A stretch of 64,000 nucleotides of DNA from Competibacteraceae bacterium UBA6584. GTDB lineage: Bacteria > Pseudomonadota > Gammaproteobacteria > Competibacterales > Competibacteraceae. The translations under genes were made by a program, and so were the position numbers. Under the pieces are notes generated by a model that had not been told where the DNA came from, made no database searches, and saw only the letters and a list, made by a program, of their open reading frames with translations. Positions 37,326-48,664 of this stretch are shown piece after piece. The stretch covers positions 22,181 through 86,180 of the forward strand of contig DJIW01000128.1 of the NCBI GenBank assembly GCA_002433805.1, in the 5' to 3' direction. Position 1 is the stretch's first letter. The number at the start of each line of letters is the position of its first letter.

Positions 37326-38195
37326 TTATAATTCCCGCCGCACCAGCCGTTCGATGAGCGGTTGCAGGATGATCTCCATCGCAAAACCCATCTTGCCGCC
37401 CGGCACCACGATGGTGTTGCGCCGGGACATGAAGGAATCGTGGATCATGTGCAATAAATTGACGAAATCCGGCTGGGTCTTGCGAGTGTCCTTAAAGCGG
37501 ATCACCACAAAACTTTCATCCAGGGTCGGAATGTCACGCGCCATGAAGGGGTTGGAGGTATCCACGGTCGGCACGCGCTGGAAATTGATGTCGGTGCAGG
37601 AAAATTGCGGCACGATGTAATGGGTGTAGTCGTACATCCGCCGCAAGATGGTGTCGGTGACCGCTTCCGCGCTGTAGCCGCGTTCGGCGGTGTCGCGATG
37701 GACTTTTTGAATCCATTCCAAATTGACGATGGGCACCACGCCGATCAGTAAATCCACGTAGCGCGCGACGTTGACCTTGTCAGTGACGACCCCACCGTGC
37801 AGACCTTCATAGAACAATAAGTCGGTTCCCAGCGGCAGCTGGGTCCAAGGCGTGAACGTACCCGGTTCGCGGTCGAAGCGGCCCGCTTCTTCGGCATCAT
37901 GCAGATAGTACCGCCGCAGGCCGGTGCCGCGTTCGCTGTATTCCATGAACAAGGCTTCCAACCGGTCGAACAGGTTACCTTCAGGACCAAAGTGGCTCAG
38001 ATGGCGGCCTTCGAGGTGAGCCTGTTCGATCTGCCGTTTCATCTCCGCCCGGTCGTAGCGGTGAAAGCTGTCGCCCTCGACGATGGCCGCGTTGATGCCA
38101 TCGCGCCAGAAGATGTGCTCCACCGCCACCCGAACCGTCGAGGTGCCCGCGCCGGACGAACCGGTGATCGCAATAATCGGATGCTGTTTCGACAT
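37326..38195 (-). CDS. prkB: Phosphoribulokinase
   Basis: ATP-dependent kinase of 289 residues converting ribulose 5-phosphate to ribulose 1,5-bisphosphate; length matches the proteobacterial class I enzymes. The P-loop is GSSGAGTST (12-20), followed by VEGDSFHRYDR, FYEGLHGGV and MYDYTHYIVPQFS. TGGAG five bases before the ATG supports the start. No RuBisCO is present in the window, so a working Calvin cycle cannot be assumed; E. coli also keeps an orphan prkB. Confidence 0.93.
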   Translation of the reverse strand: MSKQHPIIAITGSSGAGTSTVRVAVEHIFWRDGINAAIVEGDSFHRYDRAEMKRQIEQAHLEGRHLSHFGPEGNLFDRLEALFMEYSERGTGLRRYYLHDAEEAGRFDREPGTFTPWTQLPLGTDLLFYEGLHGGVVTDKVNVARYVDLLIGVVPIVNLEWIQKVHRDTAERGYSAEAVTDTILRRMYDYTHYIVPQFSCTDINFQRVPTVDTSNPFMARDIPTLDESFVVIRFKDTRKTQPDFVNLLHMIHDSFMSRRNTIVVPGGKMGFAMEIILQPLIERLVRREL

Positions 38196-38364
38196 GAGGC
38201 TCCACGCGGCGGACTTCGGGCGGGAGTGAGTATAACCGAATCGATATTGCAGTGCAGCAAAAGCGGTTCGACGGTGGCGAGGTTCGGAAGGCTAAAGGAT
38301 TGACCGGATGATCCCGGATCAGATCAACGTTTATTTTCCGGGTGGACCGACCTTGATCATTCGA

Positions 38365-38703
38365 CTACCGGAGATTCACTCGCCCCGCTTGCCTCAACAA
38401 CCGCCGCAATTGATAGCGATAAATGAATCCGGGCAAGGCGGCGACCGCGAACAAGCACAGGGTCACCGCATAAAACTCCCAATCCTGGCCTTGACGGTTT
38501 CCGGTCACTTGATATTCAAAGCCGAATCCCATGGCCACGAGCAGACCGTACAGCACGGCCCATTCAACCAACCGCAGCCAGAACGGCTTGTCTCGGGCGT
38601 TTCGAGGCGGGAAGACGAACAACCAGCGTTCGCTTAATAAAGGCAGATTGGCCGCGATGGCGGCCAATCCCAACCAAAGCCCGACGATCAGGTCTTGAGA
38701 CAC
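38365..38703 (-). CDS. DUF2818 family membrane protein
   Basis: Small protein of 112 residues with three hydrophobic segments (about 6-25, 45-63, 76-95) and the block WLFVFPPRNARDKPFWLRLVE that is characteristic of DUF2818. The gene directly follows nuoN, its usual place in beta- and gammaproteobacteria, so it may assist complex I, although no function is shown. It ends the nuo transcript. Confidence 0.85.
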   Translation of the reverse strand: MSQDLIVGLWLGLAAIAANLPLLSERWLFVFPPRNARDKPFWLRLVEWAVLYGLLVAMGFGFEYQVTGNRQGQDWEFYAVTLCLFAVAALPGFIYRYQLRRLLRQAGRVNLR

Positions 38704-38718
38704 TCAATCTCTTCGAAA

Positions 38719-40158
38719 TCAGCTTAGCAAGGCCGATGCGCACCACGCCATCAACCCGGCCGGATAGAGACCGAGCACGATCAACAACAAGCCATTGGCG
38801 CTGATCGCAATTTGAACGTCCCGGCTCATATCAATGACCTCGCTCTGCTCGGATTTGTCAAAATAAATGCACTTGACCACCCGCAGATAGTAGAACGCGC
38901 CGATCACCGAAAAAATCACCCCGACCAAGGCCAACCACACCAAGCCAATTTCCACCACCGACTGCAATACCACCCACTTGGCGTAAAAACCGGCCATGAA
39001 CGGAATGCCGGCCATCGACATCATGATGATCATCATCAGGAAGGCCAGCCACGGATTGCGGTCGTTCAAGCCGCTGAAATCCGAAATATTCTCCGCCTCG
39101 AAGCCCGCGCGGCTCAACAAGATCACCACGCCGAAAGCGCCGGTCGCCATCAACACATAAATGATGGCGTAGAACATCGCCGCGGCATACCCTTCCGGCG
39201 TGCCGGACAAAATGCCGAGCAACAGAAAGCCGACGTGGGAAATGGTCGAATACGCCAGCATCCGCTTGATGTTGGTCTGGGCGATGGCGATCAGATTGCC
39301 CACCGCCATCGACAGCACCGACAAAATAACCAGCATCTGCTGCCAGTCGCCCTGCAAGGCGCCGAGCCCGTCCACCAGCACCCGCATCACCAGCGCGAAC
39401 GCCGCGAGCTTGGGCGCGGAACCGATATACAACGTCACCGAGGTCGGCGCGCCTTGATAGACATCCGGCAACCACATGTGAAACGGCACCGCGCCCAACT
39501 TGAACGCCAAGCCCACAACCAGAAAGACCAGCCCGAACACCAACACCAGATTGTTCGATCCCTGCTTGGCGACCGCATCCGAAATCACCTGTAAATCCAC
39601 GCTTCCAGTCGCGCCGTAGATCATCGAAATGCCGTACAGCAACATGCCGGACGCCAGCGAGCCGAGCACGAAGAACTTCATCGCCGCCTCGGAGGCCACC
39701 GGCGAATCCCGGTCGAACGCCACCAGGGCGTATAAGGACAGCGACAGCAATTCCAACCCCAGATACACGCTGAGCAGGCTGTGAGCCGAAACCATGATCA
39801 TCATGCCCAACACGCCGAACAAGCCTAAAACGTAGTATTCGCCTTTAAAGAGGTCGCGCTGGCGCAGATAATCGCGCGAATACAAAAACACTGCGGCGGC
39901 CGCCAAGCAGATGAAAAACTTGAGCAAATCGCCCATCGCGTCCTTGATGTAGTGGCCGAACATGGTGACCGCTGGCGCGTTGGCGTAGGTCAGGGCGATC
40001 AGCGCGGCCGCGCCCAGCACCGTCAATTGCGACAAGCCGTAGCTGATGTGGCGTTTCTCCTCGTCCAAGAACACATCGATGACCAAGATCGCGCACGCCA
40101 TGGTCAATACGAACAGCTCCGGCAGCAGCGGCAGGAAGTCAGGGGCGACGAAGTTCAT
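38719..40158 (-). CDS. nuoN: NADH-quinone oxidoreductase subunit N
   Basis: Antiporter-like membrane subunit of complex I, 479 residues with about 14 membrane segments, contributing to proton pumping. Recognisable blocks include [41 protein letters not shown] and [16 protein letters not shown]; the charged residues in these correspond to the conserved channel glutamate and lysines. It lies 32 bases after nuoM and 15 bases before DUF2818. Confidence 0.96.
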   Translation of the reverse strand: MNFVAPDFLPLLPELFVLTMACAILVIDVFLDEEKRHISYGLSQLTVLGAAALIALTYANAPAVTMFGHYIKDAMGDLLKFFICLAAAAVFLYSRDYLRQRDLFKGEYYVLGLFGVLGMMIMVSAHSLLSVYLGLELLSLSLYALVAFDRDSPVASEAAMKFFVLGSLASGMLLYGISMIYGATGSVDLQVISDAVAKQGSNNLVLVFGLVFLVVGLAFKLGAVPFHMWLPDVYQGAPTSVTLYIGSAPKLAAFALVMRVLVDGLGALQGDWQQMLVILSVLSMAVGNLIAIAQTNIKRMLAYSTISHVGFLLLGILSGTPEGYAAAMFYAIIYVLMATGAFGVVILLSRAGFEAENISDFSGLNDRNPWLAFLMMIIMMSMAGIPFMAGFYAKWVVLQSVVEIGLVWLALVGVIFSVIGAFYYLRVVKCIYFDKSEQSEVIDMSRDVQIAISANGLLLIVLGLYPAGLMAWCASALLS

Positions 40159-40190
40159 GAAGATTCCCTATGGTCTGGTGCGGCGCGCAG

Positions 40191-41708
40191 CTAAAGCAGC
40201 TTGGTCGCGGTGATGTGCTGCAACAGGTTGTTCACGGTGGAATGCATCACCGAGGTCAGCGGGTCGGGCCAGAGGCCGAGCAGCAACACCGCCGCCACCA
40301 GCAAGCTCAACATGATGGTTTCGCGGCTGTTGATGTCCTGCAGTTCGGCGACGTGATGGTTGCCGATCTCGCCGAAGATCACCCGCTTGATCAGCCACAA
40401 GGTATACGCCGCCCCCAGAATCAAGGTGAAGGAGGCCAGAAACGCGATCCAAAAGCTGGCCTTGAAGCTGCTCAAAATCACCATGAACTCGCCGACGAAG
40501 CCCGAAGTGCCGGGCAAGCCGGCGTTGGCCATGCCGAACAGCACCATGAACGCGGCGAACACCGGCATGGTGTTGGCCACCCCGCCGTAATCCTTGATCT
40601 GGCGGGAATGCATTCGGTCGTAGAGCACGCCCACGCACAAAAACAGCGCGCCCGAAATAAAGCCGTGCGAAATCATCTGCACCATGCCGCCCTCGATGGC
40701 CATCGCCGCTCCGCTCAGGCTGCCGGTATGGCGGTGCAGCCCGAACACGATGAAAAAGCCCAGGGTGACAAAACCCATGTGGGCGATCGAGGAATAGGCG
40801 ATCAGCTTCTTCATATCCTGCTGGATCAGCGCCACCAGTCCGATGTAGATCACCGCGACCAGCGACAGGGTGATGATCAGCCAATCCAGCATGGCCGAGG
40901 CGTCCGGGGTGATGGGGAGCGCAAACCGCAAGAAACCGTAACCGCCGATCTTCAAGGTAATCGCCGCCAAAATCACCGAACCGCCGGTGGGCGCTTCGAC
41001 GTGGGCGTCCGGCAACCAGGTGTGCACCGGCCACATCGGCACCTTGACCGAAAAGCCGAGCAAGAAGGCGAAGAAAATCAACACCTGCTCGGTCATGGTG
41101 AGCGGCAGCTTGTGAAAATCCAGAATCTCGAAGCTGTTGGCCTGGTTGTACATGTAGATCAGGGCGATCAGCATGAACACCGAGCCGAAGAAGGTGTACA
41201 GAAAGAACTTGACGGTGGCGTACACCCGGCGCGGCCCGCCCCAGATGCCGATGATCAAGAACATCGGGATCAGCATCGCCTCGAAGAACACGTAGAACAG
41301 CAGCGCGTCCAAGGCGGCAAACACGCCGATCATCAAACCTTCCATGATCAGAAACGCCGCCATGTACTGGGCGATGCGATATTGGATCACTTCCCAACCG
41401 GCGATCACCACCAGCACGGTCATGAAGGCGGTCAGCAAGATCAACGGCATCGAGAAACCGTCCACGCCCAGGTGGTAGTTGGCGTTGAACGCCGGAATCC
41501 ACGACATGAATTCCTGGAACTGCATCGCCGCCGTCGCGCCGTCAAACACGGTGTACAGCGGGATGCTCAGCAAAAACGTCACGATGGAAACGGTCAACGC
41601 CAGCATCTTGGCGCGCGCGGCATTGTCGTCGCCGATAAACAGCACCGCAATGCCGCCAAGAATGGGAAACCAGATGACAAGACTCAGCAAGGGCAGTTCC
41701 GACAGCAT
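40191..41708 (-). CDS. nuoM: NADH-quinone oxidoreductase subunit M
   Basis: Antiporter-like complex I subunit, 505 residues and about 14 membrane segments. It shows YFVFFEAML-type sequence (here LFYVFFEAMLIPMFLIIG), GFSVKVPMWPVHTWLPDAHVEAPT, and KKLIAYSSIAHMGF, the last two carrying channel lysines. It is 18 bases downstream of nuoL. Confidence 0.96.
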   Translation of the reverse strand: MLSELPLLSLVIWFPILGGIAVLFIGDDNAARAKMLALTVSIVTFLLSIPLYTVFDGATAAMQFQEFMSWIPAFNANYHLGVDGFSMPLILLTAFMTVLVVIAGWEVIQYRIAQYMAAFLIMEGLMIGVFAALDALLFYVFFEAMLIPMFLIIGIWGGPRRVYATVKFFLYTFFGSVFMLIALIYMYNQANSFEILDFHKLPLTMTEQVLIFFAFLLGFSVKVPMWPVHTWLPDAHVEAPTGGSVILAAITLKIGGYGFLRFALPITPDASAMLDWLIITLSLVAVIYIGLVALIQQDMKKLIAYSSIAHMGFVTLGFFIVFGLHRHTGSLSGAAMAIEGGMVQMISHGFISGALFLCVGVLYDRMHSRQIKDYGGVANTMPVFAAFMVLFGMANAGLPGTSGFVGEFMVILSSFKASFWIAFLASFTLILGAAYTLWLIKRVIFGEIGNHHVAELQDINSRETIMLSLLVAAVLLLGLWPDPLTSVMHSTVNNLLQHITATKLL

Positions 41709-41726
41709 GGTTTTTCTTCTTCCAGG

Positions 41727-43679
41727 TTAGCGGGCGACGAACCACGTCAGGAGGATCAGCAAGCCGACAATCATCGCGAACGCATAAGTGTACAAATAAC
41801 CCGTTTGCAGGTGTCGCGCCACCGCCGCGAACCAACCGACCAAGCGCGCCGTGCCGTTCACCAAAACGCCGTCGATCAAGCCGGCGTCGCCGTACTTCCA
41901 CAGCAGAGTGCCGGTTTCGCGGCTGCCTTTGGCGAAAAACCGTTGGTAGAAGCTGTCGAAATAATATTTGTTGTCCAGAATTGCGTATACCGGCGCGATC
42001 CGCTGGCGGATGCGCTCGGGCAATTCCGGCCTCAGCATATACAGATAGAAAGCCGCTCCGAAACCGGCAAGCACCAGGAAAAACGGCAGCGCCGTCAATC
42101 CGTGCAGCGCGAAATTCATCGGGCCGTGAAACTCTTCCTTGATATGCTCCAGCACGTTATGTTCGGGCGCGACGAAAATGCTGTTGCCGAAGCCATTGCC
42201 GAACAGCAGTGCTTCGATGGTCATCGCGCCGATGATCACCGAAGGAATCGCCAATAACACTAGCGGCCCCCACACCACCGCCGGCGTTTCGTGCAGATGT
42301 TCCTTGGTGTGGTGATCCATCCGTTCCTTGCCGTGGAACACGACGAAATACAGTCGGAAGGAATAAAACGAGGTCACGAACACGCCCAGCACCACCGCGA
42401 AATAGGCGAACCCAGAACCGGCGATATGCGAGTAATGCACCGCTTCTAGAATGCTGTCTTTGGAGAAGAACCCGGAAAAGCCCGGCGTGCCGACCAAGGC
42501 CAGCGTGCCGATCAGGAACGTAAACCAGGTGATGGGCATGTATTTCCAGAGGCCGCCCATCTTGCGGATATCCTGTTCGTGATGCATGGCGATGATCACC
42601 GAGCCCGCGCCCAAAAACAGCAGCGCTTTGAAAAAGGCGTGGGTCATCAGATGGAAAATCGCGACCGGATACGCGGACACGCCCAGCGCCACGGTCATGT
42701 AACCGAGCTGCGAGAGCGTGGAGTAAGCCACCACCCGCTTGATGTCGTTCTGGACGATGCCGAGGAAGCCCATGAACAGCGCGGTGATCGAGCCGATCAC
42801 CAAGACGAAGCTCAAGGCCGTTTCCGACAGCTCAAACAGCGGCGACATGCGGGCCACCATGAAGATGCCGGCGGTCACCATGGTCGCGGCGTGGATCAAG
42901 GCGGAAATCGGCGTCGGGCCTTCCATCGAATCCGGCAGCCACACATGCAGCGGCACCTGCGCCGATTTACCCATCGCGCCGATGAACAGCAGAATGCAAA
43001 TCAGGGTCATCAACGACCAATCCAAGCCGGGAATCACTTCCACGGTCACCCCGGTCATCAGCGGGGCAGCCGCGAACACATCGGCGTAATCCAGACTGTT
43101 GAAGGCCATCAGCACGGCGGCGATGCCGAGCAGGAAGCCGAAATCGCCGACCCGGTTGACCAGGAAGGCCTTCATGTTGGCGAAGATCGCGCTCTCGCGC
43201 TTGTACCAAAAGCCGATCAACAAATACGACACCAAGCCCACGCCTTCCCAACCGAAGAACAGTTGCAGGAAGTTGTTGGCCATCACCAGCATCAGCATGG
43301 AGAAGGTAAACAGCGCGATGTAACTGAAGAAGCGCTGGTAGCCGTCGTCGTCGTGCATGTAGCCGATGGTGTAGATATGCACCATCAAGGACACGAAGGT
43401 AACGGTCGAAATCATCACCGCCGTCAGGTTATCGACCAGAAAGCCGACTTCCAGGCGGATGCCCTCGATCATCATCCAGGTGTAAACCGTGCCGTTGTAC
43501 GGCTCCGCGCCGTTGAAAACGTGATGGCGCAACACCACCAGCGACAGCAGAAAGGCCACCGCCACGCCGATGATGGTGACCCAATGAGCGCCGGCGCGCC
43601 CGATCTTGCGGCCGAACAGACCGGCGACCAGCGCGCCGAACAGCGGCGCCAGCACAATCCCGAGATAGACGTTTTGCAT
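41727..43679 (-). CDS. nuoL: NADH-quinone oxidoreductase subunit L
   Basis: Largest antiporter-like subunit of complex I, 650 residues with about 14 core membrane segments plus the C-terminal lateral helix region. Key blocks are FFGWEGVGLVSYLLIGFW, GAMGKSAQVPLHVWLPDSMEGPTP and KRVVAYSTLSQLGYM. Length is slightly above E. coli NuoL (613). It begins 5 bases after nuoK. Confidence 0.96.
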   Translation of the reverse strand: MQNVYLGIVLAPLFGALVAGLFGRKIGRAGAHWVTIIGVAVAFLLSLVVLRHHVFNGAEPYNGTVYTWMMIEGIRLEVGFLVDNLTAVMISTVTFVSLMVHIYTIGYMHDDDGYQRFFSYIALFTFSMLMLVMANNFLQLFFGWEGVGLVSYLLIGFWYKRESAIFANMKAFLVNRVGDFGFLLGIAAVLMAFNSLDYADVFAAAPLMTGVTVEVIPGLDWSLMTLICILLFIGAMGKSAQVPLHVWLPDSMEGPTPISALIHAATMVTAGIFMVARMSPLFELSETALSFVLVIGSITALFMGFLGIVQNDIKRVVAYSTLSQLGYMTVALGVSAYPVAIFHLMTHAFFKALLFLGAGSVIIAMHHEQDIRKMGGLWKYMPITWFTFLIGTLALVGTPGFSGFFSKDSILEAVHYSHIAGSGFAYFAVVLGVFVTSFYSFRLYFVVFHGKERMDHHTKEHLHETPAVVWGPLVLLAIPSVIIGAMTIEALLFGNGFGNSIFVAPEHNVLEHIKEEFHGPMNFALHGLTALPFFLVLAGFGAAFYLYMLRPELPERIRQRIAPVYAILDNKYYFDSFYQRFFAKGSRETGTLLWKYGDAGLIDGVLVNGTARLVGWFAAVARHLQTGYLYTYAFAMIVGLLILLTWFVAR

Positions 43680-43684
43680 GCCGG

Positions 43685-43990
43685 CTAACCCTTTAAGGTA
43701 TCGAGGTCGGCTACGTTGATGGTGCGCCGGTTGCGGAACAGCACCACCAGAATGGCCAAGCCGATGGCCGATTCGGCCGCCGCCACGGTCAGGATGAAGA
43801 AGACGAAGATCTGGCCGATGGTGTCATCGAGAAACCGCGAAAAGGCGATGAAGTTAAAATTGACCGCCAGCAACATGAGCTCGATCGACATCAGCAGGAT
43901 AATGACGTTCTTCCGATTCAGAAAAATGCCGGCCACGCTGAGACAAAAGAGGATCGCTCCCAGCACGAGATAATCAGTCAGCGCGATCAT
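43685..43990 (-). CDS. nuoK: NADH-quinone oxidoreductase subunit K
   Basis: Three-helix membrane subunit of 101 residues. The second and third helices carry the conserved glutamates ([11 protein letters not shown] and [12 protein letters not shown]). It follows nuoJ after a 96-base spacer, the largest gap in the nuo operon, which holds no obvious signal beyond G+C-rich palindromic stretches. Confidence 0.95.
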   Translation of the reverse strand: MIALTDYLVLGAILFCLSVAGIFLNRKNVIILLMSIELMLLAVNFNFIAFSRFLDDTIGQIFVFFILTVAAAESAIGLAILVVLFRNRRTINVADLDTLKG

Positions 43991-44086
43991 CTATCCCCCG
44001 CCTTGACGTATTGAAATGATTGGAGTTCGTTATGCCGGCCGGGACGGCGCTGCCGTCGGGTCCGGTTCCAGGCGCCGGTTGTTGCT

Positions 44087-44686
44087 TTACTTTTTCTCCG
44101 CCGCCATGCGCACCAGCCGCACCCGGTCGTCGCGCGACACCCGAACCTGCTGGCTCGGATTCTGGCTCTTGGTGCCTTCGCGGCGGCGCAGGGTCAAGCT
44201 GATGGCGGCGATGATCGCCACCAGCAGAATCACCGAGGCGATTTCAAACGGATAAACATAAAAGGTATACAGGACGCTGCCCAGCTCCTTGGTGTTGCTG
44301 TACTCCGCGGCGCGCGAGCTCAGTTGGTATTGATCGGAGCTGAAGTAGTTGGAACCGACCACCAGCGCCATCTCGATGACGATGACGGCGGCGATGGTCG
44401 CCCCGACCGGCAGATACTGAATGAACCCCTCGCGCGCCGGCGCGGCGTTAAGATCGAGCATCATCACCACGAACAAAAACAGCACCATCACCGCGCCGAC
44501 GTAAACCAGTACCAGGGTAATGGCCAGAAACTCCGCTTCGATCAACAGCCAGAGCGCCGCGCTGGTGAAAAACGCCAGGACCAGAAATAACGCGGCGTGC
44601 ACCGCGTTGCGCACCGTAATCACCCGCACCGCCGCAACCACCAGAATCACGGCGAACAGATAAAACAAAAACTTTTCAAATCCCAT
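44087..44686 (-). CDS. nuoJ: NADH-quinone oxidoreductase subunit J
   Basis: Five-helix membrane subunit of 199 residues. The block LVYVGAVMVLFLFVVMMLD is the most conserved part of NuoJ and includes the pi-bulge helix. The C-terminal tail (about 170-199) is basic and cytoplasmic. It is 30 bases downstream of nuoI. Confidence 0.95.
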   Translation of the reverse strand: MGFEKFLFYLFAVILVVAAVRVITVRNAVHAALFLVLAFFTSAALWLLIEAEFLAITLVLVYVGAVMVLFLFVVMMLDLNAAPAREGFIQYLPVGATIAAVIVIEMALVVGSNYFSSDQYQLSSRAAEYSNTKELGSVLYTFYVYPFEIASVILLVAIIAAISLTLRRREGTKSQNPSQQVRVSRDDRVRLVRMAAEKK

Positions 44687-44716
44687 GAGCAGACCTGTTT
44701 GGGTTCGGTCGACAAG

Positions 44717-45217
44717 CTAGCGATAGGCGGCGTCGGCGGCCCGGTCGGCGGCGATTTGCGCCTCGCACCGGTCGCCGTGCGCGAGCAATTTTTGCTTGGT
44801 CATGATGTGCTCGCCGCGCTTTTCAAAATGGTAATCGAAGGTCCGGGTCTCGACGATGGCGTCCACCGGACAGGCTTCCTCGCAAAATCCGCAATAGATG
44901 CACTTGAACAGGTCGATGTCGTAGCGCGTGGTGCGGCGGGTGCCATCATCCCGCCGCTCGGATTCGATGGTGATCGCCAGGGCCGGACAGACCGCCTCGC
45001 ACAGCTTGCAGGCGATGCAGCGCTCCTCGCCGTTCGGATAGCGGCGCTGGGCGTGCAGGCCGCGAAAGCGCGGCGACAGCGGCGTGCGTTCCTCGGGAAA
45101 CTGCACCGTGATTTTCTTGGCGAACATGTAGCGCCCGGTCACCCCCAGGCCGAGCAACAATTCCCAAAGCAAAAAGCTTTTGAAGTAGTGCCGAAGCGCG
45201 TTCATGGTTTTAATCAT
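44717..45217 (-). CDS. nuoI: NADH-quinone oxidoreductase subunit I
   Basis: Ferredoxin-like peripheral-arm subunit of 166 residues holding two [4Fe-4S] clusters (N6a and N6b): [12 protein letters not shown] near residue 67 and [12 protein letters not shown] near residue 106. The first ATG at 45217 is preceded by a GAGG sequence; an ATG four codons in is less well placed. It lies 12 bases after nuoH. Confidence 0.96.
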   Translation of the reverse strand: MIKTMNALRHYFKSFLLWELLLGLGVTGRYMFAKKITVQFPEERTPLSPRFRGLHAQRRYPNGEERCIACKLCEAVCPALAITIESERRDDGTRRTTRYDIDLFKCIYCGFCEEACPVDAIVETRTFDYHFEKRGEHIMTKQKLLAHGDRCEAQIAADRAADAAYR

Positions 45218-45229
45218 CGCTTTCTCGCC

Positions 45230-46252
45230 TCAGTCGAACCACGGACCGACTCGGCCCAACACGCCCAATCCGATCACCACGATCCAGACCAGGGTCACCG
45301 GAATGAAAATCTTCCAACCCAGCCGCATGATCTGGTCGTAACGATAACGCGGGAAGGTGGCGCGGAACCACAGGAAAAACAGCAGAAGCAGCGAAATTTT
45401 GAGCACCAGCCACAGCGCGCCCGGCACGAACGCGAACAAAGGCCCCAATCCCGGAATCCCCTCGAACGGCGACAGCCAGCCGCCCAGGAACATGGTGGAA
45501 GCCAGCGCCGACACCAGAATCATGTTGGCGTATTCGGCCAGGAAGAACACCGCGAAGGCCATGCCGGAATAATCGACATGGAAGCCGGCGACGATTTCCG
45601 ATTCGCCCTCGGCCACGTCGAACGGCGCGCGGTTGGTTTCCGCCACCCCGGAAATGAAATAGACCAAAAACAGCGGCAGCAGCGGCAACCAGAACCAATG
45701 CAGGATGCTCCCCTGCTGCGCCAGCACCACCTGATTGAGATTCAGACTCCCCGCCGCCATCAGCACGCCCACCAACGCGAAGCCCATGGCGATCTCATAG
45801 GACACGATCTGAGCCGCCGAGCGCATCGCGCCGAGGAAGGCATATTTTGAATTCGAAGCCCAGCCGGCGATGATCACGCCGTAGACGCCCATCGAAGTCA
45901 GCGCCAGCAGATACAGGATGCCGGCGTCCAGGTGCGAGATCATCATGCCATCGCCGAAGGGAATCACCGCCCAGGCCGCCAGCGCCGGACCGAAGGCGAC
46001 CACCGGCGCGAGCAGAAACAAAAACTTGTCCGATCGGCTGGGGATGATGATTTCCTTGAACATCAACTTCATGGCATCGGCAATCGGCTGTAGCCAGCCT
46101 TTTGGCCCGACTCGATTCGGGCCGATCCGCACCTGCATGTAGCCGATGATCTTGCGCTCGGCGAGGGTCAGATAGGCCACGGCGCCCAGCAACGGCATCA
46201 GCACGGCGAATATTTTCAGAAGGATGATGATTAACGTCCAGAGCACTTCCAC
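45230..46252 (-). CDS. nuoH: NADH-quinone oxidoreductase subunit H
   Basis: Eight-helix membrane subunit forming the quinone-entry chamber, 340 residues. Blocks [20 protein letters not shown] and [17 protein letters not shown] are diagnostic. The start is the GTG at 46252 (product [10 protein letters not shown]), with AAAGGG about nine bases upstream; it comes 20 bases after the nuoG stop. The frame is open further upstream through nuoG, but that extension is arginine/tryptophan-rich and not NuoH-like. A second GTG two codons in is an alternative. Confidence 0.94.
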   Translation of the reverse strand: MEVLWTLIIILLKIFAVLMPLLGAVAYLTLAERKIIGYMQVRIGPNRVGPKGWLQPIADAMKLMFKEIIIPSRSDKFLFLLAPVVAFGPALAAWAVIPFGDGMMISHLDAGILYLLALTSMGVYGVIIAGWASNSKYAFLGAMRSAAQIVSYEIAMGFALVGVLMAAGSLNLNQVVLAQQGSILHWFWLPLLPLFLVYFISGVAETNRAPFDVAEGESEIVAGFHVDYSGMAFAVFFLAEYANMILVSALASTMFLGGWLSPFEGIPGLGPLFAFVPGALWLVLKISLLLLFFLWFRATFPRYRYDQIMRLGWKIFIPVTLVWIVVIGLGVLGRVGPWFD

Positions 46253-46271
46253 GATCCAGAACCCTTTATCG

Positions 46272-48626
46272 TTATTGGATGGTGACCGGTCCCACCGAGG
46301 GACCGAGCGCCACGCTGGCCGATCCCGCCGGAATCCACACGCAGCCCTTGGGCACGCCCGCGTCCAGCACCAGCGGCAAATCGACCGCCGCGCCATTCTG
46401 GCGCACCTGAATCTGCTCCCGGCCGGCCACCCCCAACTCCTGGGCCATATCCGGATGCAGCCGGGCCGCGACGGCTTGGCCCAACGGGCTCGCCTGCAGT
46501 GAAGGGGCGCGCCGCACCAGCGCATCCGCGCCGTAGATCGGCACCTCGGCCACCCGCACCAAGCCCTCGATCCGCAGCGGTTGCAGCGACTGGCCCGCGT
46601 CCGAGCGGTTGTCCGGTTTCAGGCCGTCGCACGCGCCTCGCGCCTCGGCCAGCACCTCATCGGAACTCAGATACTCAAAACCGTCCAAGCCGCAGAGATT
46701 GCCCAACACCCGCAACACTTTCCAGGCGGGACGGGCCTCGCCGAGCGGCTTGCTCGCGCCCTGGAAACTCTGCCAGCGCCCCTCGGCGTTGACGTAGGTG
46801 CCGGAAGTCTCGGCGAAGGTGGCCACCGGCAGAATCGTCTTGGCGTAACCCCTGGTGGTGGCGCTGGCGTAGGGGCTGAGCACGATCACGCTTTCCGCGC
46901 CCTGCATCGCCTTCAGCGCCGCCGCGCCGTTCCAACAATCCAATTCCGGTTCGACGCCGATCACCACATAAACCTTGCGCGGCGATTCCAACATCGCCCG
47001 CGCATCCGCGCCCGCCACGCCCGCCGGCTTGCCGCCCGGTCCACGGTGGGGCAGCGCGCCGGTCAGCCACGCGCCCGCCGAGTTGGCGGCTTCCGGCAGA
47101 TAGCCCAGCCGAGCGCCGCTGGCTTCGGCGATAAAGCCCGCCAGCGCCCGCAGTTGCGCGAACGCCGGATGGGCGACCGCCAGATTGCCGAGCAACACCG
47201 CAGCCGGCGCGTTGTCGATCAAATGGTTGGCGATGGCGCGGGCCGCGCCCTTGGGTTCGCCGGATTTGAGCGCCGCCAAATTCTCCGGCACGGCCTGGTT
47301 CTTGAGCTCCGCCACGGCCTGCGCCACACCGGCTAGCCCAGCCACCATGCCGGCGGGATCGGCCACGATCTTGGCGGTCACCGGGAAGCGGAAGTCGAAA
47401 TCGCGCGGGTTGACGCACAACATCCGCGCGCCCGCCAGCGCCGCCTTGCGCAGCCGGTGGCTGGCCAGCGGCTGCTCCATCCGCACGTTGCTGCCGATCA
47501 GCAACGCCGATTTCACTTTTTCCAGATCGGCTACTTCCTGGCCCAGCCAGGGGAACGCCGGGGCCGCGTCCTGGTCGCTGAAATCGGCCTGCCGCAACCG
47601 ATGGTCGATGTTGGCCACGCCCAAGCCCCGCGCCAGCTTTTGCGCCAGATACAGTTCCTCGACAGTCGCGGTCGGCGAAACCAGAAACCCAATCGCGTCG
47701 GTCCCGTGGCGGGCAATGCTGTCTTTCAACCGCTCGGCCGTTACCTCCAAGGCGGACTCCCACTCGACCTCCTGACCCTCGAGCAACGGTTTGGCCAAGC
47801 GGTCGTCGCTGTAAATGCCTTCGTAGCTGAAGCGGTCGCGGTCTGAAAGCCAGGTTTCGTTGACCGACTCGTTCTCGCGCGGCACCACCCGCATCACCTG
47901 CCCGCGCAGGGTGTGAATGAAGACGTTGGAGCCGATTGAATCGTGCGGGGCGATGGCGGCGTGCTGGAGATATTCCCAAGACCGTCCCTTGAAGCGCGAG
48001 GGCTTGGCGGTCAGCGCGCCGACCGGACAGAGGTCGATGACGTTGCCCGACAGCTCCGAAACCACGGCCTTGGAGATGTAGGTGCCGATCTCCACATGTT
48101 CGCCGCGCCCGGTCGCGCCGAGCTCGCGCAGGCCGGCGATTTCCTCGCCGAAACGCACGCAGCGGGTGCAGTGGATGCAGCGGGTCATGTCGGTGGCGAT
48201 CAGCGGCCCGATGTCCTTGTCGCGCACCACCCGCTTGCGCTCGTCGAAACGGGAGGCGTCGCTGCCGTAACCCAGCGCCAGATCCTGCAGCTCGCACTCC
48301 CCGCCCTGATCGCAGATCGGGCAATCCAGCGGGTGGTTGATCAGCAGAAACTCCATGGTGCCTTTCTGGGCAGCTAGCGCCTTGGCCGATTCGGTGTGAA
48401 CCTTCATGCCCTCCATCACCGGCGTCGCGCAGGCGGGCAGCGGCTTGGGGGCTTTTTCGACCTCGACCAGACACATCCGGCAGTTGGCGGCGATGGACAG
48501 TTTCTTGTGATAGCAAAACCGGGGGATCGCGATGCCCGCCGCGTCGGTGACTTCGATGAGCATCGCGCCCTTGCGGGCCTTCAGCGGGATGCCGTTGACT
48601 TCGATATTGACTGATTCCTCGCTCAT
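46272..48626 (-). CDS. nuoG: NADH-quinone oxidoreductase subunit G
   Basis: Largest peripheral-arm subunit, 784 residues. The N-terminal part binds a [2Fe-2S] cluster ([15 protein letters not shown], then CATPV) and [4Fe-4S] clusters ([14 protein letters not shown] and CIHCTRC, later DLCPVGAL). The C-terminal molybdopterin-oxidoreductase-like domain is present but catalytically inert in complex I. Gene order after nuoF and before nuoH is standard. Confidence 0.95.
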   Translation of the reverse strand: MSEESVNIEVNGIPLKARKGAMLIEVTDAAGIAIPRFCYHKKLSIAANCRMCLVEVEKAPKPLPACATPVMEGMKVHTESAKALAAQKGTMEFLLINHPLDCPICDQGGECELQDLALGYGSDASRFDERKRVVRDKDIGPLIATDMTRCIHCTRCVRFGEEIAGLRELGATGRGEHVEIGTYISKAVVSELSGNVIDLCPVGALTAKPSRFKGRSWEYLQHAAIAPHDSIGSNVFIHTLRGQVMRVVPRENESVNETWLSDRDRFSYEGIYSDDRLAKPLLEGQEVEWESALEVTAERLKDSIARHGTDAIGFLVSPTATVEELYLAQKLARGLGVANIDHRLRQADFSDQDAAPAFPWLGQEVADLEKVKSALLIGSNVRMEQPLASHRLRKAALAGARMLCVNPRDFDFRFPVTAKIVADPAGMVAGLAGVAQAVAELKNQAVPENLAALKSGEPKGAARAIANHLIDNAPAAVLLGNLAVAHPAFAQLRALAGFIAEASGARLGYLPEAANSAGAWLTGALPHRGPGGKPAGVAGADARAMLESPRKVYVVIGVEPELDCWNGAAALKAMQGAESVIVLSPYASATTRGYAKTILPVATFAETSGTYVNAEGRWQSFQGASKPLGEARPAWKVLRVLGNLCGLDGFEYLSSDEVLAEARGACDGLKPDNRSDAGQSLQPLRIEGLVRVAEVPIYGADALVRRAPSLQASPLGQAVAARLHPDMAQELGVAGREQIQVRQNGAAVDLPLVLDAGVPKGCVWIPAGSASVALGPSVGPVTIQ

Positions 48627-48664
48627 CTTTTACCCACTGCACCCGTGTTGGTGGTTTCGCGGCA

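Noticed and set aside
37326..38195. Phosphoribulokinase as evidence of autotrophy
   Set aside because: RuBisCO is absent from the window and orphan prkB genes exist in heterotrophs, so autotrophy cannot be claimed.
40170..42257. Long open frame antisense to nuoM and nuoL (about 695 codons)
   Set aside because: Runs across the boundary of two well-supported nuo genes and is extremely rich in His, Gln, Arg and Asp, as expected from hydrophobic genes read backwards.
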